From Acanthosoma haemorrhoidale (Eukaryota; Arthropoda; Insecta; Hemiptera; Acanthosomatidae): a stretch of 64,000 nt of DNA. How positions within the stretch are numbered: position 1 is the first letter of the stretch; each line of letters opens with the position of its first letter. The translations under genes were made by a program, and so were the position numbers. Of this stretch, positions 36,241 to 48,499 are shown piece after piece. The stretch is from assembly GCA_930367205.1 (NCBI GenBank), contig OV884011.1:45645754-45709753 (forward strand), written 5' to 3'. A model generated the notes under the pieces. The model was not told the origin of the DNA. It saw only the letters and a program-made list of their open reading frames with translations, and ran no database searches.

Positions 36241-36949
36241 TTTTAATTGGTTGGAGAAAGTTCGTGTGCGCTTTACTCCCCCGATCCATTCATAGAACCT
36301 GCGAAAATTAATGTTGATTCCTTTCAAGGTCTTCTAACCCTGCCTGTTATAACAACCTTCCCTTCCGGTGATGATGTTCAAAGGTATTCTGTAATTTTAC
36401 CACATAGAGGTACATTTCGTACATGGTAAACAAAGGCCTAACTCGGTCTTGATTTAGTAAAACTTGAAATGGAACAATTGGAAAAACAATAACTTATGAA
36501 CATATTATTCACCATTGCTAGTGTGTACACATCTTACTTCCACCTTAAGTTAAATCATACAAGGACCTGTTCACCCCTAAACAGTACGTGACAACGATGA
36601 ACATTTAACATATTTCCTTCATCAAACTACGCCGACATCCTAGAAAGTCTCTATTTACTCAAAGTTAGTCAAAAAGAGCTAGTGCTGTACGATATCAGGA
36701 GAGGGTAGTTCCAAGTATGATTTAAGTGCCCTACCTCTGAAGTAACGAAGGCCATTAAAACCGAAACATTAAGTATATAACTCACAAAACGGGCGTACGA
36801 TTCATACCGGCTCTATATAACACCTTTATTATTCAATTTAGTAAAGTACCCCCCATCGTCCAGTTTACACGTAACAAGAACGCTTCTCGAGGCGAAGACT
36901 ATCGACAGAGCAACAAATGCTGATAAGTGATAAAATACCGTGACTGAAG
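36241..36949. other. AT-rich to mixed sequence without gene
   Basis: No element recognised. The 60-codon plus frame at 36247-36429 has no resemblance to a known protein. Confidence 0.4.
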
Positions 36950-37170
36950 TGTAATTATTTCAGAAGGCGCCTCTCAGGAGCGAGGAGATGGCCGGGGACT
37001 GATAGCCAAATAATGGCCTGCCACCAGACCTATAACCCACTAATGACTGAATCGATTTTACTCGAGCGGTTAAGCAGCATTTCACTGGGCGTCCTTTATT
37101 GTCCTGTTTGTTTACAAGTGGTCAGGCTTAATGATGCCACTCAAACTGCCAGTACACAAGTCAACCAACT
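36950..37170. promoter_or_regulatory. Putative enhancer-like block with forkhead/NK-like composite
   Basis: Balanced-composition block containing TGTTTAC (37109-37115), a forkhead core, sharing a base with CAAGTGG (37115-37121), an NK-2-like core. CCTTTATTGTCC (Sox-like) precedes it and CTTAATGATG follows. Function is inferred from motif clustering only. Confidence 0.22.
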
Positions 37171-37949
37171 CGCTCTGATTTATAGCTGAATTAAACCTTC
37201 GAAGGAAACTTATTTTTACACCCAAGTTGAGCATTAGCAAATAACAACTCACCAATATACGAAAAAATACACTTGGGTTTTTTCATAAATACCCACACGA
37301 TAACGCAACTTAACAAAAATTACCTTGAGACTAATAACATAGAACATTAATTCCTAAGCCAAACGTCAACTACTTACTACTTATTCAAGACAGAAAAATA
37401 AGATTCATGGTTTTATAAAAAAGGTGGATTAATGGAAAAAGAAATTTGAAAATTGCAGCCGGGTGACATTTCCTTATCTGAAACTATATATGATTTTATG
37501 AAAATATTTTAAATCTATATACGAATTCTTCATCAGTAAAAAAAAAAACTAATAAGACGCATGAGATATAGGTTGTTTGCAAACTTGTGAATTACTGGAC
37601 GCACAATAATTTATGATTGAGAGCAATGGGAACGATGTCCTCAAAATATCCGCGGTGAAATTTACAGCAATTATCAAGACGTGCTAAATCAATTAAACAT
37701 TAACAACAAGGGATTATAAACAAGCGAAATTATGTGACATGCATCCTTGTTATAGGCATATGCACAATGAGAACAAGACTTAATTTAGTACACGTTTTGG
37801 TATCATTTCCATGTTAAGTTGTATTGGCTAATCATAATGATATGTTTGTATATGTATGTATATATATACACATATATTTTATTAGTAGGAAAAATTAAAA
37901 TGTATTTAAAAATATAATAAAATTTAAATTAGATTTTTTTTTTTAAAAG
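37171..37949. other. AT-rich stretch without gene
   Basis: No element recognised. A TATATACACATATAT-type simple stretch lies near 37845-37878. Confidence 0.45.
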
Positions 37950-38020
37950 TACTTATTGCCTTATAAAAGGCAGATTGTAATTATAGCACAATAAAGGAAT
38001 ATAATATAATATAATATAGA
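37950..38020 (+). mobile_element. LINE-like family B 3' terminus with ATAAT tail
   Basis: TACTTATTGCCTTATAAAAGGC forms a GCCTT/AAGGC hairpin (37958-37962 with 37967-37971). It is followed by AGATTGTAATT, a diverged CACAATAAAG, and then a tandem ATAAT-type microsatellite to 38019. The 56.6 kb copy shares TTACTTATTGCC just before the same terminus. This gives the clearest view of the family's terminal hairpin. Confidence 0.6.
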
Positions 38021-40869
38021 TTTTTTTTTTGTTTATTAACGTTGTTTGGCAACACCTGCTTCGTTCTTATATGAATGTATCTTTTGAGATAATTTTTGTT
38101 ATAGTAATCAATCTCTTGAATCAGTGGATGTTCTGAACCTAATGTTTCATTGAAATTGTTTTCTGTTTCAGAACGGAAATGTAGTGGTGATAGATGGTGG
38201 GTGGAAATAAAATGGTGGGAATAGTGGGATGTTGTAATTTGTTAAGTATAGTGGTTATTATTGTTTAGCGAAGGTAATTATTGATGATACACATTCCTAG
38301 AATTTGGATTCTTTCAAGATAGTTAGTTCAGCAAGTGGAGCATAATGATCGGATGAATAAGTTTGTTTTCGGAACTTGATCTGGAACCGGTATAAACCAG
38401 TTGAAGTAAATACCCTAGTCTGTTAGAAAATTAAATACCTAAGTTACAAAAATTGATGGATATTTTATACATTTTACACGTTAGAAATAGAAATATAATA
38501 GGGAGCAACTTATAAAATTACTTTAAATTGTCCGTATTTTTAATCCTTTTTATTTGTTCCAAATCTTGGTCACCGAAAACAGCTTTTTTTAATTAATAAG
38601 TTTCTTAATAAAAACTACAATACAGATATTAATAATTAATAGCGTTTCTCAGCTTCTATTATACTAAATAAGAAATTTCTTTGTGCTGTTTATTGCACTA
38701 GAGTTCGTTTTACAACACTCTTTAAATTTGTTTATTGAACTGATTTTTAATATTATTAAATAATTGTTTTGTATAAGTATGCTTATTTTTATCGCTGCAT
38801 ATTTTATGGCTTTAATAATAATATGTAAATTTGTAAATATATACCACACCCATATACGTATACCATGGAGAAGTGTATGATATTTAGTTTCTATGATCTA
38901 AATCTGGAGCAGCTTAATTTGTTTAAATCCACAATTTTCAAAGGCTAATCATTTAATTGATGGTTTAAATGCTATGTATTACCAACAATGTAATTAATTG
39001 TTGAAAAATGCCTTTAAAATTGTTGATAAAGGCGATCGCGATCCTATTAGAAACTACTGGGCTCTCAATTTTGGTTCAGCAATAAACAACTCAAAACATC
39101 GCGGGGACAACTCAAGTATGTTATGACTTAAAGAAATATAGGACTCAGGGTCGAGCGTCGCATACAAATACGAGAACTGATGCAAGACCTTGACCTTCAT
39201 ACACCAGCTATGTTTCACCGTCATAAATATTTAATGGCTTTTATTATGGTATTTTTTTTATCAGAGTGGGGTTATATTGCTATTTGCGGTTTGGTGGGCA
39301 TATGGCCGATCGTAAAATTATTCTTTCCTATCCCGACAAGGAAAAACATGATGATAATACGACTTCAGTGTTAAGAGCACATGTCGATCAAGTTCAAGAA
39401 CGTAAACACTCTTATCATCTGAGAAAACAGTTCTCCACACAATCTAAGGGGATTGGAATCCAGAATAGATCTAACGTTCATTTATTTACTGTGATGGTTG
39501 GTAGTTACCGAACGAGTAAATTTGAATATAAGAGCTTGCTTGCTGATTGTGGATCGATCGCACATAACAAATGTGCATGCGAACGGATTCACAGCACTAC
39601 GAATCATCATATCCCTGGCTTAAACGAATGTTAAGCAATTTGAAAAATTGCTAGTCTTGAAGGCACCTCGAAACTTACTTATGTAGCTCATTAACGCACG
39701 AGTATCACCGTTGAATAGTTGCTAACGATCACTTCTCCACCGTAGGCTCCACATATACCATTATCCCGACCAAGTACTCAGCTTCATCGTGGATCGTAAA
39801 AGTAAATAAAAGCGTTTCTACGAATAGGGCTTGTTATAAAGCTGTTGAAGCACGTGCTTCATGGCAAGTATTGTATCAAATCAAGATATGATAGCATCCG
39901 GATCATTCCTACTCAAATTAAATTACATGAAGGCAAATAAAGCTTAATTAATATTTAGCGTGAATGATTTAATGTTGGATTATGGAATGAAAGTAGTTAA
40001 TGTCAAATTACACAACCCGGCATTAATATTTTAGTAAATATAAGCCTACTATACATAATTATTGTAGCTTATTAAATTCTTGATTAATTTCGGTCGCCAT
40101 TAATATTTGTCCGGTAGAAAAAGTTTAGCTAAAAGTTCAAAATTAGTTGTTAGAGGAAGCAAACTAATTTTCGTCTAGACGGTTATTACCCAAAAACATT
40201 AAGTCTAGTTCAAATATAACATTTTATAGAAAATTCAATTCCGTACAGCTTTAATTATCTTGGAATGCATTGGTTAAATGTGGTTCATACCTAAGCACTA
40301 AAGAATATATATAAAAAAAAAAAATCAATTTTCCAGGAATTACACATACAACTATAACATTTATGCACAAGGAGTTCTAGCACCTGTCAACCGTGTCAGG
40401 TGTCAAGCCTTATTCTCCTTTCTATTAACATCTATTTGTTTTCTAGTAATAAGCGTTTTCAACCTGCCAGCCATAATAGTGTTAAACTAGTTATTCAAGT
40501 TACCACACTCTTTAAACGGCCATTTCTTCAAAACGATAACCCACAGATCAAATATAGAATATTGCGTTCTCGCGAAATCTAACCCTTAAGTGTATCCCAG
40601 GTAGCAATAATAGATTCGGTAGGATAACAATTAAACTACTGTCAATTTAGTTCACCAACTCCTATATAAGGTTTGAACCAAAACCATTCCTTACAACCGT
40701 GCGATATCAGAGCCAATTAAAACCATCTGTCCAATACTACAAGCGTACTAAAGCGTTGATTAAAGTAGATCTAACAAAAGATAGATAAACTGTTCGATGA
40801 GGGGGATAGATTGGTTCAAGATTAAACACGTGAGAAGGGACTGAGAGAACCAAGAACCGAAGATAGCCT
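38021..40869. other. AT-rich stretch; uncharacterised 122-codon frame
   Basis: A plus-strand frame at 39266-39634 encodes a hydrophilic 122-residue peptide with no recognised motif, no flanking splice sites and no repeat match in the window. It is probably a chance frame. The remaining sequence is AT-rich and holds nothing recognisable. Confidence 0.3.
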
Positions 40870-41130
40870 GCTCTATTGACACAGTCCCGCCCGAATACTA
40901 ATGTTCCATGATTTATTCATGGCGGGACCCGCCGTGGTTCAAAAACCAGGTGGGGCACACCTCGACAGACGGTGTGTATGTGTCTGTGCGTGAAGGGGAG
41001 TTTTTCTGCCTCACTCAACTTCCCCGGGAGGAGTTTTTCCTCTTTTTTTCTCTTTTTTAAATCTGGCCGATTTAGGCAGGGGTGCCCGCCGTATACATTC
41101 CGGCCGGAATGGAGGGTGGGTTCTGAATAA
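40870..41130. promoter_or_regulatory. GC-rich island, putative cis-regulatory element
   Basis: GC-rich block containing CCATGATTTATTCATGG-type dyad sequence near 40906-40922, GGCGGGACCCGCC and CATTCCGGCCGGAATGG, a 17-base dyad around CCGG near 41096-41112. A minus-strand 91-codon frame crosses it but shows no domain. Island-like composition in AT-rich DNA suggests regulatory sequence. Confidence 0.25.
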
Positions 41131-41400
41131 AGTTGCAACAGTGCGTAATAACACGACTTACTTAATCTTAGAGAATTTATATTTATATTCAACTTGCTTA
41201 GAAAAAAAGTTAATTATTACCCCCGAAATTACGCACAGAAATTGTCCCGGAATTAAAAAAAAATTAAATTAATTGCATTGACTTTGTTGAGTCAAAAGGT
41301 AGTTAATACATCGCCTCTACTCGCGTCTTTAAAAGACCAACTTTACATCTCTATTTAAAAATGAATTATTCATCTTAAATAAGAAATAATAAGAAATAAG
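41131..41400. other. AT-rich sequence, candidate target-site repeat at its end
   Basis: No gene. The end (41378-41398) holds AATAAGAAATA twice in tandem. The same 11-mer occurs once at 42173-42183, just after the LINE pair, and so may be a target-site duplication. Confidence 0.4.
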
Positions 41401-41619
41401 AAACCTTTATTAGTCGGTTTAGTCTAGTCACGTATAATGTATATCATTATACTTGTTTATTCATTATATAATTTCTATAAAATAACAAAACACACACTAT
41501 AGTGTGGTGATGCTACAGGAAATACAGAATAAATTGTAAATAGATTCGCCTGAGGATCTATAATTCTATATAATTATCTAGAAATTTAAAGGGGCTATGG
41601 AGAAAAAAAAAAAAAAGAA
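41401..41619 (+). mobile_element. LINE family A 3' UTR fragment, first of a tandem pair
   Basis: From CCTTTATTAGTC to GGGGCTATGG plus a poly(A) run (41603-41616), this is the 3' UTR of family A without any coding sequence. It matches 41951-42152 and the reverse complement of 20445-20646 closely. Its 5' end falls just after the position of the family hairpin, so it is a very short 5'-truncated insertion. The next copy starts immediately after its poly(A). Confidence 0.85.
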
Positions 41620-42160
41620 ATCCCGCTATTTACCCGCTTGACTGACAATACAGCCAAATGTCTCCAACATTTCAGGAATGGGATTATGCGAAAATAGGTC
41701 CGACATACCTCTTTCGAGAGTTTGAAGAACGCTGACTTGCACCCGTTGCTTGGTGTGCCGTCGGTCGGTGAGTTCGTCCGCCGGAAACACATTAAGTTTT
41801 TTGACTCGTTGCAGCACCTGACAAACCCAGTGTTCAACACTATGACCCCACCACCCCTCCCGCATCGATGGCAACAGACTGTCGGGGAAATTAGGTTAAA
41901 GATTAGTATGTAAGTTAGTTTTAAGGTTGATCAAAAAAGTGAGCCCCATCACCTTTATTAGTCATTTTAGTCCAGTCACTTATAATGTATATCATTATTG
42001 TTTATTCATTATATAATTTTTATAAAATAACAAAACCTGTATATAATGTAGCGATGCTACAGGAAATACAGAAATAATTTGTAAATAGATTCGCCTGAGG
42101 ATCTATAATTATATATGTAATTATCTGTAAATTTAAAGGGGCTATGAAGGGGGGGGGGAA
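41620..42160 (+). mobile_element. 5'-truncated Jockey-type LINE (family A), second of a tandem pair
   Basis: Plus-strand copy. Coding starts at the poly(A) junction with PLFTRLTDNTAKCLQHF. One in-frame TAG follows (VRHTSFE lies after it), then GVPSVGEFVRRKHIKFFDS, LQHLTNPVFNTM and PHRWQQT, stopping at 41913. This matches block by block the C-terminus of the 7.3-8.9 kb element (APLFRQLTYTTARRLQQF and so on), which fixes the reading direction and frame. The hairpin (41938-41953, first base A instead of G), the 3' UTR and a G-run tail follow. The minus-strand frames over this segment are antisense shadows. It is an inactive fragment. Confidence 0.87.
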
Positions 42161-42194
42161 ATAAATAAAAAAAATAAGAAATAGTTTTCAGACA

Positions 42195-42245
42195 GGATTC
42201 ATTGTCCCTGCATCGGGATTAGAACCCAGAACCTTATGGGTCCAT
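42195..42245 (-). repeat. tRNA-related SINE fragment
   Basis: Minus strand CATAAGGTTCTGGGTTC, then TAATCCCGATGCAGGG. It shares GGTTCTGGGTTC with the fragment at 3850-3935 and has a B-box-like core. A separate TAGCGGATGGTTAGAGC on the plus strand at 42350-42366 is A-box-like but in the opposite orientation. Confidence 0.33.
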
Positions 42246-44284
42246 AAGTAAGGGCTTAAATCAGAAGGGTCATAAGTAAGTTGTAGCTCTGGGCTGTTGC
42301 TATACTCCGTTGTACAGACAATAGTGGAGACGGTTGTCTCCTCAATGTATAGCGGATGGTTAGAGCATTGAGCCTAGGCTATAAGAGAAGGAAAGGCCTT
42401 ATTAGATATGCTGTCAATTAACAGCGCTGCTAATCTCGTTAGAGCTGTGTCCGTGTCTGCCTAATGAACCTCGTTCTAATCCTCTTCCCTCGCTCCCTCT
42501 ACCTCTGAAGAATATTCAACTTCTTTTATAGGTTCCCTAAATGTAGGATGTCCAATTCATTGGATGCTGTTTATTCTCCATGCATTGTTAGATTGCCTAA
42601 AAATTGTCACACTTGCTTAAGCTGATTTGATTTAAAATAGATCAATTCACACGTCGTGTTCATATTCCGAATAAAGTCTATAGGACTAATGTTGTTGATT
42701 ATTAAATTTCCTACAATTTTTTTACAAGTCGCGCGAGTTATCAACAACGCTTAACCACTTTGCAAATTGTAAGCTCCCACTGGAACCCACAGATATGCAC
42801 CGTCCCATTGTAAAAGACAAAATCGGGGAGCAATAAGGGGAATACTCTCCAGCTTCATACCAAGCTCAGTGCCGTTGTTGTACTTGTACGTTTGTAAGTA
42901 AGGTATAAATAACCGTAAACACTTCTTATGGCTACCGGTCTGTTTGTTCTAATCCGAGGGAAATCTCAGGTTATCAGAGGCAGTTATCGAGAACATTCCT
43001 CGATATGGAGTCCATTTTACATCATCTGCTAGGAATACGTACGAAGCTCCTCTAATATATGTCCAAAAACATAGCTCCTGATAGTGATTTCTTGTTTATT
43101 TTTGTTTAGCTTGAGAAAAATAATATCGCTGATATGATTTCTATTACAAAGAACCACCGTAATAAGACATCACCTCCAGTGAAAATTACACTTCAAATTT
43201 GAATTATTGAAAGGTAATAGACAAAACATTGAGAAGCGGCTTGAAAGACATAAAATGTCACATTTCCATTTCCAGCTCCCAACTCATATATTTGAATTCA
43301 TTTTATGTTACAATATCTAATGCGTCCTTACCGATAAATAAAAATATTCTTGTTATTGTATTTTTACCAACAATATAACCAGCATATTTTATGATGTCAA
43401 GTTTAAGAACGATAATTTGTACGTTTGTCATACCGCACGGTCTGCCATAATAAATATGAGTATTCTTAATCATTGATCATTAAAGAGAGAAGAAGTTACA
43501 GTGAGGACTTCGAGGCTACTGCAATTCGTTTCGAACGAACTGTTTTAATCCTACTTATTAATAAGGAACTAGAATAGGTAGTAAATCATGGGACACTGAT
43601 AAATCATGAACAAGAGGAATAAGAAAAAAAAAAAAGCGGAAATAATTACGGCAATAAAACTGGTAGCGAAGAGGAGGGCAAGAAAGGGACGGTTCAAGAG
43701 TAATGGTAGCAAAGGGGGGAAAATAGGAGATAATGTTAGTTCGGTTTAATGAAGGATACATTAATATGATCCACTGAAAATGATTCACTTGAAGTACAGT
43801 CGGAACCTATGTTTGATTTGTACAACATGGGTAGAATTATTAAATTGAGTGAATGGGGTTTTACATTAGCGCTATAAGGAGGTGTATATATTTCGAAGCG
43901 TGCTCACGCCTCATTTCGGAGTGGGCTTCGCTGTAGGTAAAGGTGATCCCGATAGAATGTGTAATAAGATACTAATTGTCAGTTAGATCAGATGACTAAT
44001 TTTAAATAAATAAGAAAAAAACTTTCCTTTGTTCAGCAGTCAACGTTCATATGATAAAAAAACATTTTGTTTAATGTTTAAAACATTTCAATTGAAACAT
44101 TTGACATAAGATAGATTGGATTATTTTTACGAGATCATACAGCCGAAAAAAGATAGCGACAGACATATTTGAAAATAGAGCCACTTGCAAATATTATCCA
44201 GATTGGACAAATAAGGTATTTTCGAGTGCCAAGTGACATCTGAAGCGATAAAGCAGGAGCACGATTGGCAGGGAGGTAAATGGA
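42246..44284. other. AT-rich to mixed stretch without gene
   Basis: 42420-42530 is pyrimidine-rich and balanced; the rest is AT-rich. No transposon block or exon recognised. Confidence 0.4.
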
Positions 44285-44645
44285 TTAGGTCGAGGATGAA
44301 GGAAGACAGCTGCTGAATGGGAAATGCGACTGACTGATGCTGCCTTCAGAATTTAATATAATTTGCAGGGGGGGGGGGGAAGGGTTGTCGCTTAGGACGT
44401 AGACATATACCCTGCCCGTATTAGAACTGGTCCCCCGTGGGGTGGCTCCCTTGGAGAGCCCGCGATATCCCGTCCCCTTCATATGGTGCTTTATCTACCC
44501 TCGGGCTTATACACCCCCCCTCCTTTCTCGCTCTCGCTCTCTCTGATTTAGTTATCGCAACCCTCTTATCTGTCAAGAAGTGTTCATCTGTCAAGCGGGG
44601 CATCTTCGATCACAGATATCGTGTCGCCATATCCACTACCACGCT
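44285..44645. promoter_or_regulatory. GC-richer island, putative cis-regulatory element
   Basis: Balanced block with a G-run (44369-44380), CCCGCGATATCCCG and a CTCGCTCTCGCTCTCTCTG pyrimidine stretch. Short frames on both strands have no domain. It lies about 0.65 kb downstream (in minus-strand terms) of the exon at 45277-45345. Confidence 0.2.
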
Positions 44646-45276
44646 AATAGCAAAATCAACTTACAATTATGAAATGTATTCCTTTAATATGATAACGAAG
44701 AATAATCATTCTTAGGATCTAGGGCGGGAAAACCGTAAAAAACGCCTTAAGGCCCAGAGGACGTTTGATAGCCAACCCGGCAAGTGCTATACTTACCATT
44801 AGTTTTATTTCATAAAATACACTTCACATCGGGACCGCACTTAGAAAACCTCAGACCTTACATCTCACAGATGGCAGGTGAGGGGGGTTGTAGTATGCTA
44901 ACAAAAATTAGACAATTGATCGACATGTTTATGTTACGCCAAACCTATTGTATGTAATAATATTGATCCATGTTTGGCCTTTTATCTAGCAAAGAAGCGT
45001 TTTGGGAATTGGGGACATGCTAATATCACAATCTACTTACATTATGAAATTAATGGTTATAGTATATATAATTTATAGTAATAAAAATGCAGCATCAAAG
45101 TCAAGCCTATTTACAGTCATATATTACTTTTTTTTGTATAGGACATGAAAATGATAAACAAATTCAAAAACAGGCGTAAAAAAATATTATCTCCAGTTAG
45201 CGAACGGAAAGAAATATTTCAAGAACATAAATTGAAGAAATTTTAAATGATTATGGTTTTAATGAATAAAACTCAC
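44646..45276. other. Proposed intron sequence
   Basis: AT-rich. A GTAAGT on the minus strand near 44795 is not preceded by an open exon with a credible acceptor. Confidence 0.45.
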
Positions 45277-45345
45277 CCCTGGTTCTGGTGCGTGAGCGTT
45301 CGTCGTGGGAGACGGTTCAGACGCCCTCTGCGTCGGAGGATAATT
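45277..45345 (-). CDS. Internal coding exon, 23 codons, proline-rich
   Basis: On the minus strand a long T-rich tract ending TTTTTTTGCAG (acceptor G at 45346) precedes 69 nt of balanced composition. They close with CCAGGG|GTGAGT, the donor starting at 45276. The exon is open in one frame, phase 0 at both ends, and encodes NYPPTQ, R, A, SEPSP, then a Thr/Ala/His/Pro-rich end, PEPG. A GC-balanced, splice-framed open segment in the middle of AT-rich DNA is strong evidence for a real exon. It joins in frame to the exon at 53021-53167 (...THPHQ|NYPPTQ...). The peptide is disordered in type. From memory, YPP.Q..SE.SP resembles the N-terminal region of vertebrate Rbfox proteins ahead of the RRM, but low-complexity sequence makes this weak. 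Other proline-rich nuclear proteins are possible. Confidence 0.72.
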
Positions 45346-48300
45346 CTGCAAAAAAATTTAAATCAATGTTTAAAAAAAAAATAAACGAAATATAACAATA
45401 TAAAAAATACTACATTATTATATAGGCTCAAACAAATATGAAAGTCAAGCACAGGGAGGTAGTACTTTAAAAAAATAAAATGGTATAAGTAAAAAAGGTA
45501 GGAACTATCTTGAAATGGGTAGATCTTTTTCGAATGAGTATAATGTATAGCTACAAATACTGTGAAGAAGGTTATGGACACTCATAATTAATATCTTGCT
45601 GATATTACGCTGTGAATAGTGTAAGGTTCAAGTCGCAAGAAAAGAGCCATGACGAAACTGACCATACTTATTTCCCCCCAGCCGATCCAATAATAACAGA
45701 TCACGAAACTAATAGAAAAGTTCTGTAGAGTTGTTTTTAATTATTAACGGCGTGGTATTGGCACCGGGTGGTTGACAGCCTGTGAAAGAGACTACCTCCT
45801 CGGGGAACTTTCATCAGAATCTTATTAAAATTTAGTGACGTTTCATCAGCTTTATGAAGAGATTAAATGAAAATCATCTTCTGCAATAAGTTTTTTTTGT
45901 CCTTTGTGCTGTTTACTGTTTACGTCCTCAAGAACAGCGAGCAAACTATAGACGGAAGCTACCTACTATAGAGTAATAACAAAAAAATCAAATCAAATAC
46001 AACTAAGGTGACCTACGGCGGAGCAAACGAGTTTGTTTGGTAGTTTTAATGACTTTTTCTGATTATAGTCCATCATAGTGATAACTCATTTTGCATATTA
46101 TTGATCAGTACGCCAAGATTTTAAATTTGATAACCAATAAAAATATGGATATTTTTAGCACTATCGTTCATCAAATAGAACTACTTACTTATACAACATA
46201 TGCTACCAAACAAAGATACAAAGATACAAAGATTAAAGTGACGTAATTATAGTTAAAAAAGACAAAAACAAATAACATACTGTTAATAAGGACGTCGAGA
46301 TATTTAATTAGAAACCTTACTCAAATTATTTTTTAAACCAAGTAATCAATTGATGACAAACAATTTTATGAGATAATTATGATTGTCCTGTCAATAAAAT
46401 GGGGCCTCCATGTAGAATTCAATGCCCCTATAGTTTGAACAGTAGACAGACTGAGACCAGATAAGACATGAGATTTACATGGGTGAAAACAAGAATTTCT
46501 GGTTTAGGAAAAAAACCAAGCAGCATTAGGAACGAGGTTACCTTACACCTACACAATCTTAACAATGAATTTCCCACATTATTTAAACTAATTTCCAACA
46601 TACAAGACGTTTACGAATAAATCATTAGAATACGAACATAAGCGAATAATAACAAATAATAAGCGAAACGGTAAATACTATACAAAAGTATTCTCACAAA
46701 AAGTCACAGACGGAGATTATAAATTTACTAATTTAATTTCGGGTATTACTAAGATTAAAAACTCTGCAATTCATTGAATTAGTCTTTTTAATCAAGGTTA
46801 CTGAAGTTTTTTTTTCCTTTTTTAATGGATTAAGTTTCTCCAAGTCGAAAACTCTTCTCTTCTGGGTCTCGCCTTTATTCCTATTAAGCAGGCTTCTAGT
46901 AAACTTAACTTAGAAACATTTTAAACTTAAACAAAAAGTGAACAATTATTTTTCATTTACTTTAACCTGCAATCTGCAAATACAGGAGAAAAAGTAATTC
47001 CATTTTGAAATTGTCCCGACCCATGCAAAAACCTTTTGAGTCATTGAAGAGTGAATTTCCTAATGGAGTTCACAGGAAATTGGTGACTATGCAGACATAT
47101 TCCGGGCGGAGAAAACCCATTACACGGTCATACGGTATTAGAAGAAAACAATGGAACCTTTGCGTCACGGCTAAGCCTGGAGGAACGTCAAGCACGCCTA
47201 CCAAGACTTTTTGCAGAACCCAAAAACTCGAAAGTAATTCACATTTTCGCTTAGTGCCTGTCTGCTCAGAAATAGTTTTTGTAATATCTTTGAACTTTTC
47301 GTTACGCTTCCGAGATGTGAGTTGAGAAAACTTCTGTCTGATTTTCAACTCTTATTTTTATCAGAAACCCTTATGATTTCACCCATGTATGTGTCTGTCT
47401 GTTTGCACTGGCCTTTTTTGAGTCTCCTGTTCAAGCTAGAGAAATTATATCATACAGGCCCCATTTGACATTGGGAAAAACATATTCATGTTTATAAAAC
47501 ATGACAAAGAGTCGCTAAATATCATAATTAGTTGGTGATAAATAAAACATTTTTATTATATTTTGAGCTGGGTATCATCCCAGAGATTTCAACGCCCTGA
47601 ATTGAGCGTCACCGAACTGTAATTTGTATTTGTACTTTTTTTCAAATTATAATTATAAAAAAATCATCAGAGCTGTCATTAATGTAACTATTTTACCAGT
47701 GATTATATTTTTGTATATTTTGCGACGTTGTTTCAATTGATGACCCGATGAAGCTAAAAATAAAACCAGCGACGTGAAAAATAATCTATATTTATTAAAA
47801 AAAAAGTAATTAGGAGCAAAAACCATGTTTAGTAGGGTATCGAATTAGAGATCTTAAAGTCCTGGTCAATAATATGTACAATGTGTTGGAACTTTTAGTC
47901 TCTATAATTATGTCGTCATTAAAACAAACATAAAAAATATCATTTTGATAATTTTTTTGTAATATTACTTTCATAGAGAGGGATGATGTTCTGAACCTAA
48001 TTTTCGATAAACGCAACCTAATGACCAATAAAGAAAAATATTAATAAATTACCTGTGTTATAAAATAAATTTTTCCTATCATACAAACTTGCATATCAAA
48101 TTTATGGTCTCTACGTCATAAATAATAATATGTGTTTGTGCGGATTCTTCAGTGAACTATTACTGTAATAAGTCATTAAATACTAAATGCCTTTAGAACT
48201 TTAGATAGGCAAGAACATTCTTACAGTCCTTATAGAACATACAGACAAACATAAGACAATTTCACCGTAGTTGTTTGAAAGTAGATACTCGCCCTTCATG

Positions 48301-48499
48301 ATCAGCAAAGCTGATTTTTTGTAGGAAGAGATAGGTTTTATTTTACCTCACCCAAAGGATAGATTTGAGAAGATCGAGTGCATTTAAGTCGGGATAACGT
48401 TACTTATTTTTTAGCAAATGAAAATACATCGGTTATTTTTCTCAATGGAATTTTTTTGTTTTTCCTGAGTAAGCCCTAAATTGGGCAGGGTGTGCTAAT
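45346..48499. other. Proposed intron, AT-rich
   Basis: No further exon recognised. Overlapping frames at 47005-47348 on both strands have no known domain. CAG|GTAATT at 48053/48052 on the minus strand has a poor pyrimidine tract. A retroelement-like CCGATGAAGC word lies near 47748. Tandem AAGATACA units lie near 46214. Confidence 0.4.

Noticed and set aside
38021..40860. Search for a gene around the 122-codon frame at 39266-39634
   Set aside because: No motif, no splice framing, no repeat copy; likely chance.
41595..41874. Two minus-strand open frames over the LINE at 41.6-41.9 kb
   Set aside because: They are antisense to the RT C-terminus, which is fixed on the plus strand by its match to the 7.4-7.7 kb copy.
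42350..42366. TAGCGGATGGTTAGAGC as a tRNA gene
   Set aside because: It has an A-box-like start but no matching B-box at the right distance and no foldable stems.
48053..48055. CAG|GTAATT on the minus strand as a ratchet point
   Set aside because: The upstream sequence TTTATTTTATAACACAG is a weak tract and GTAATT is a poor donor.
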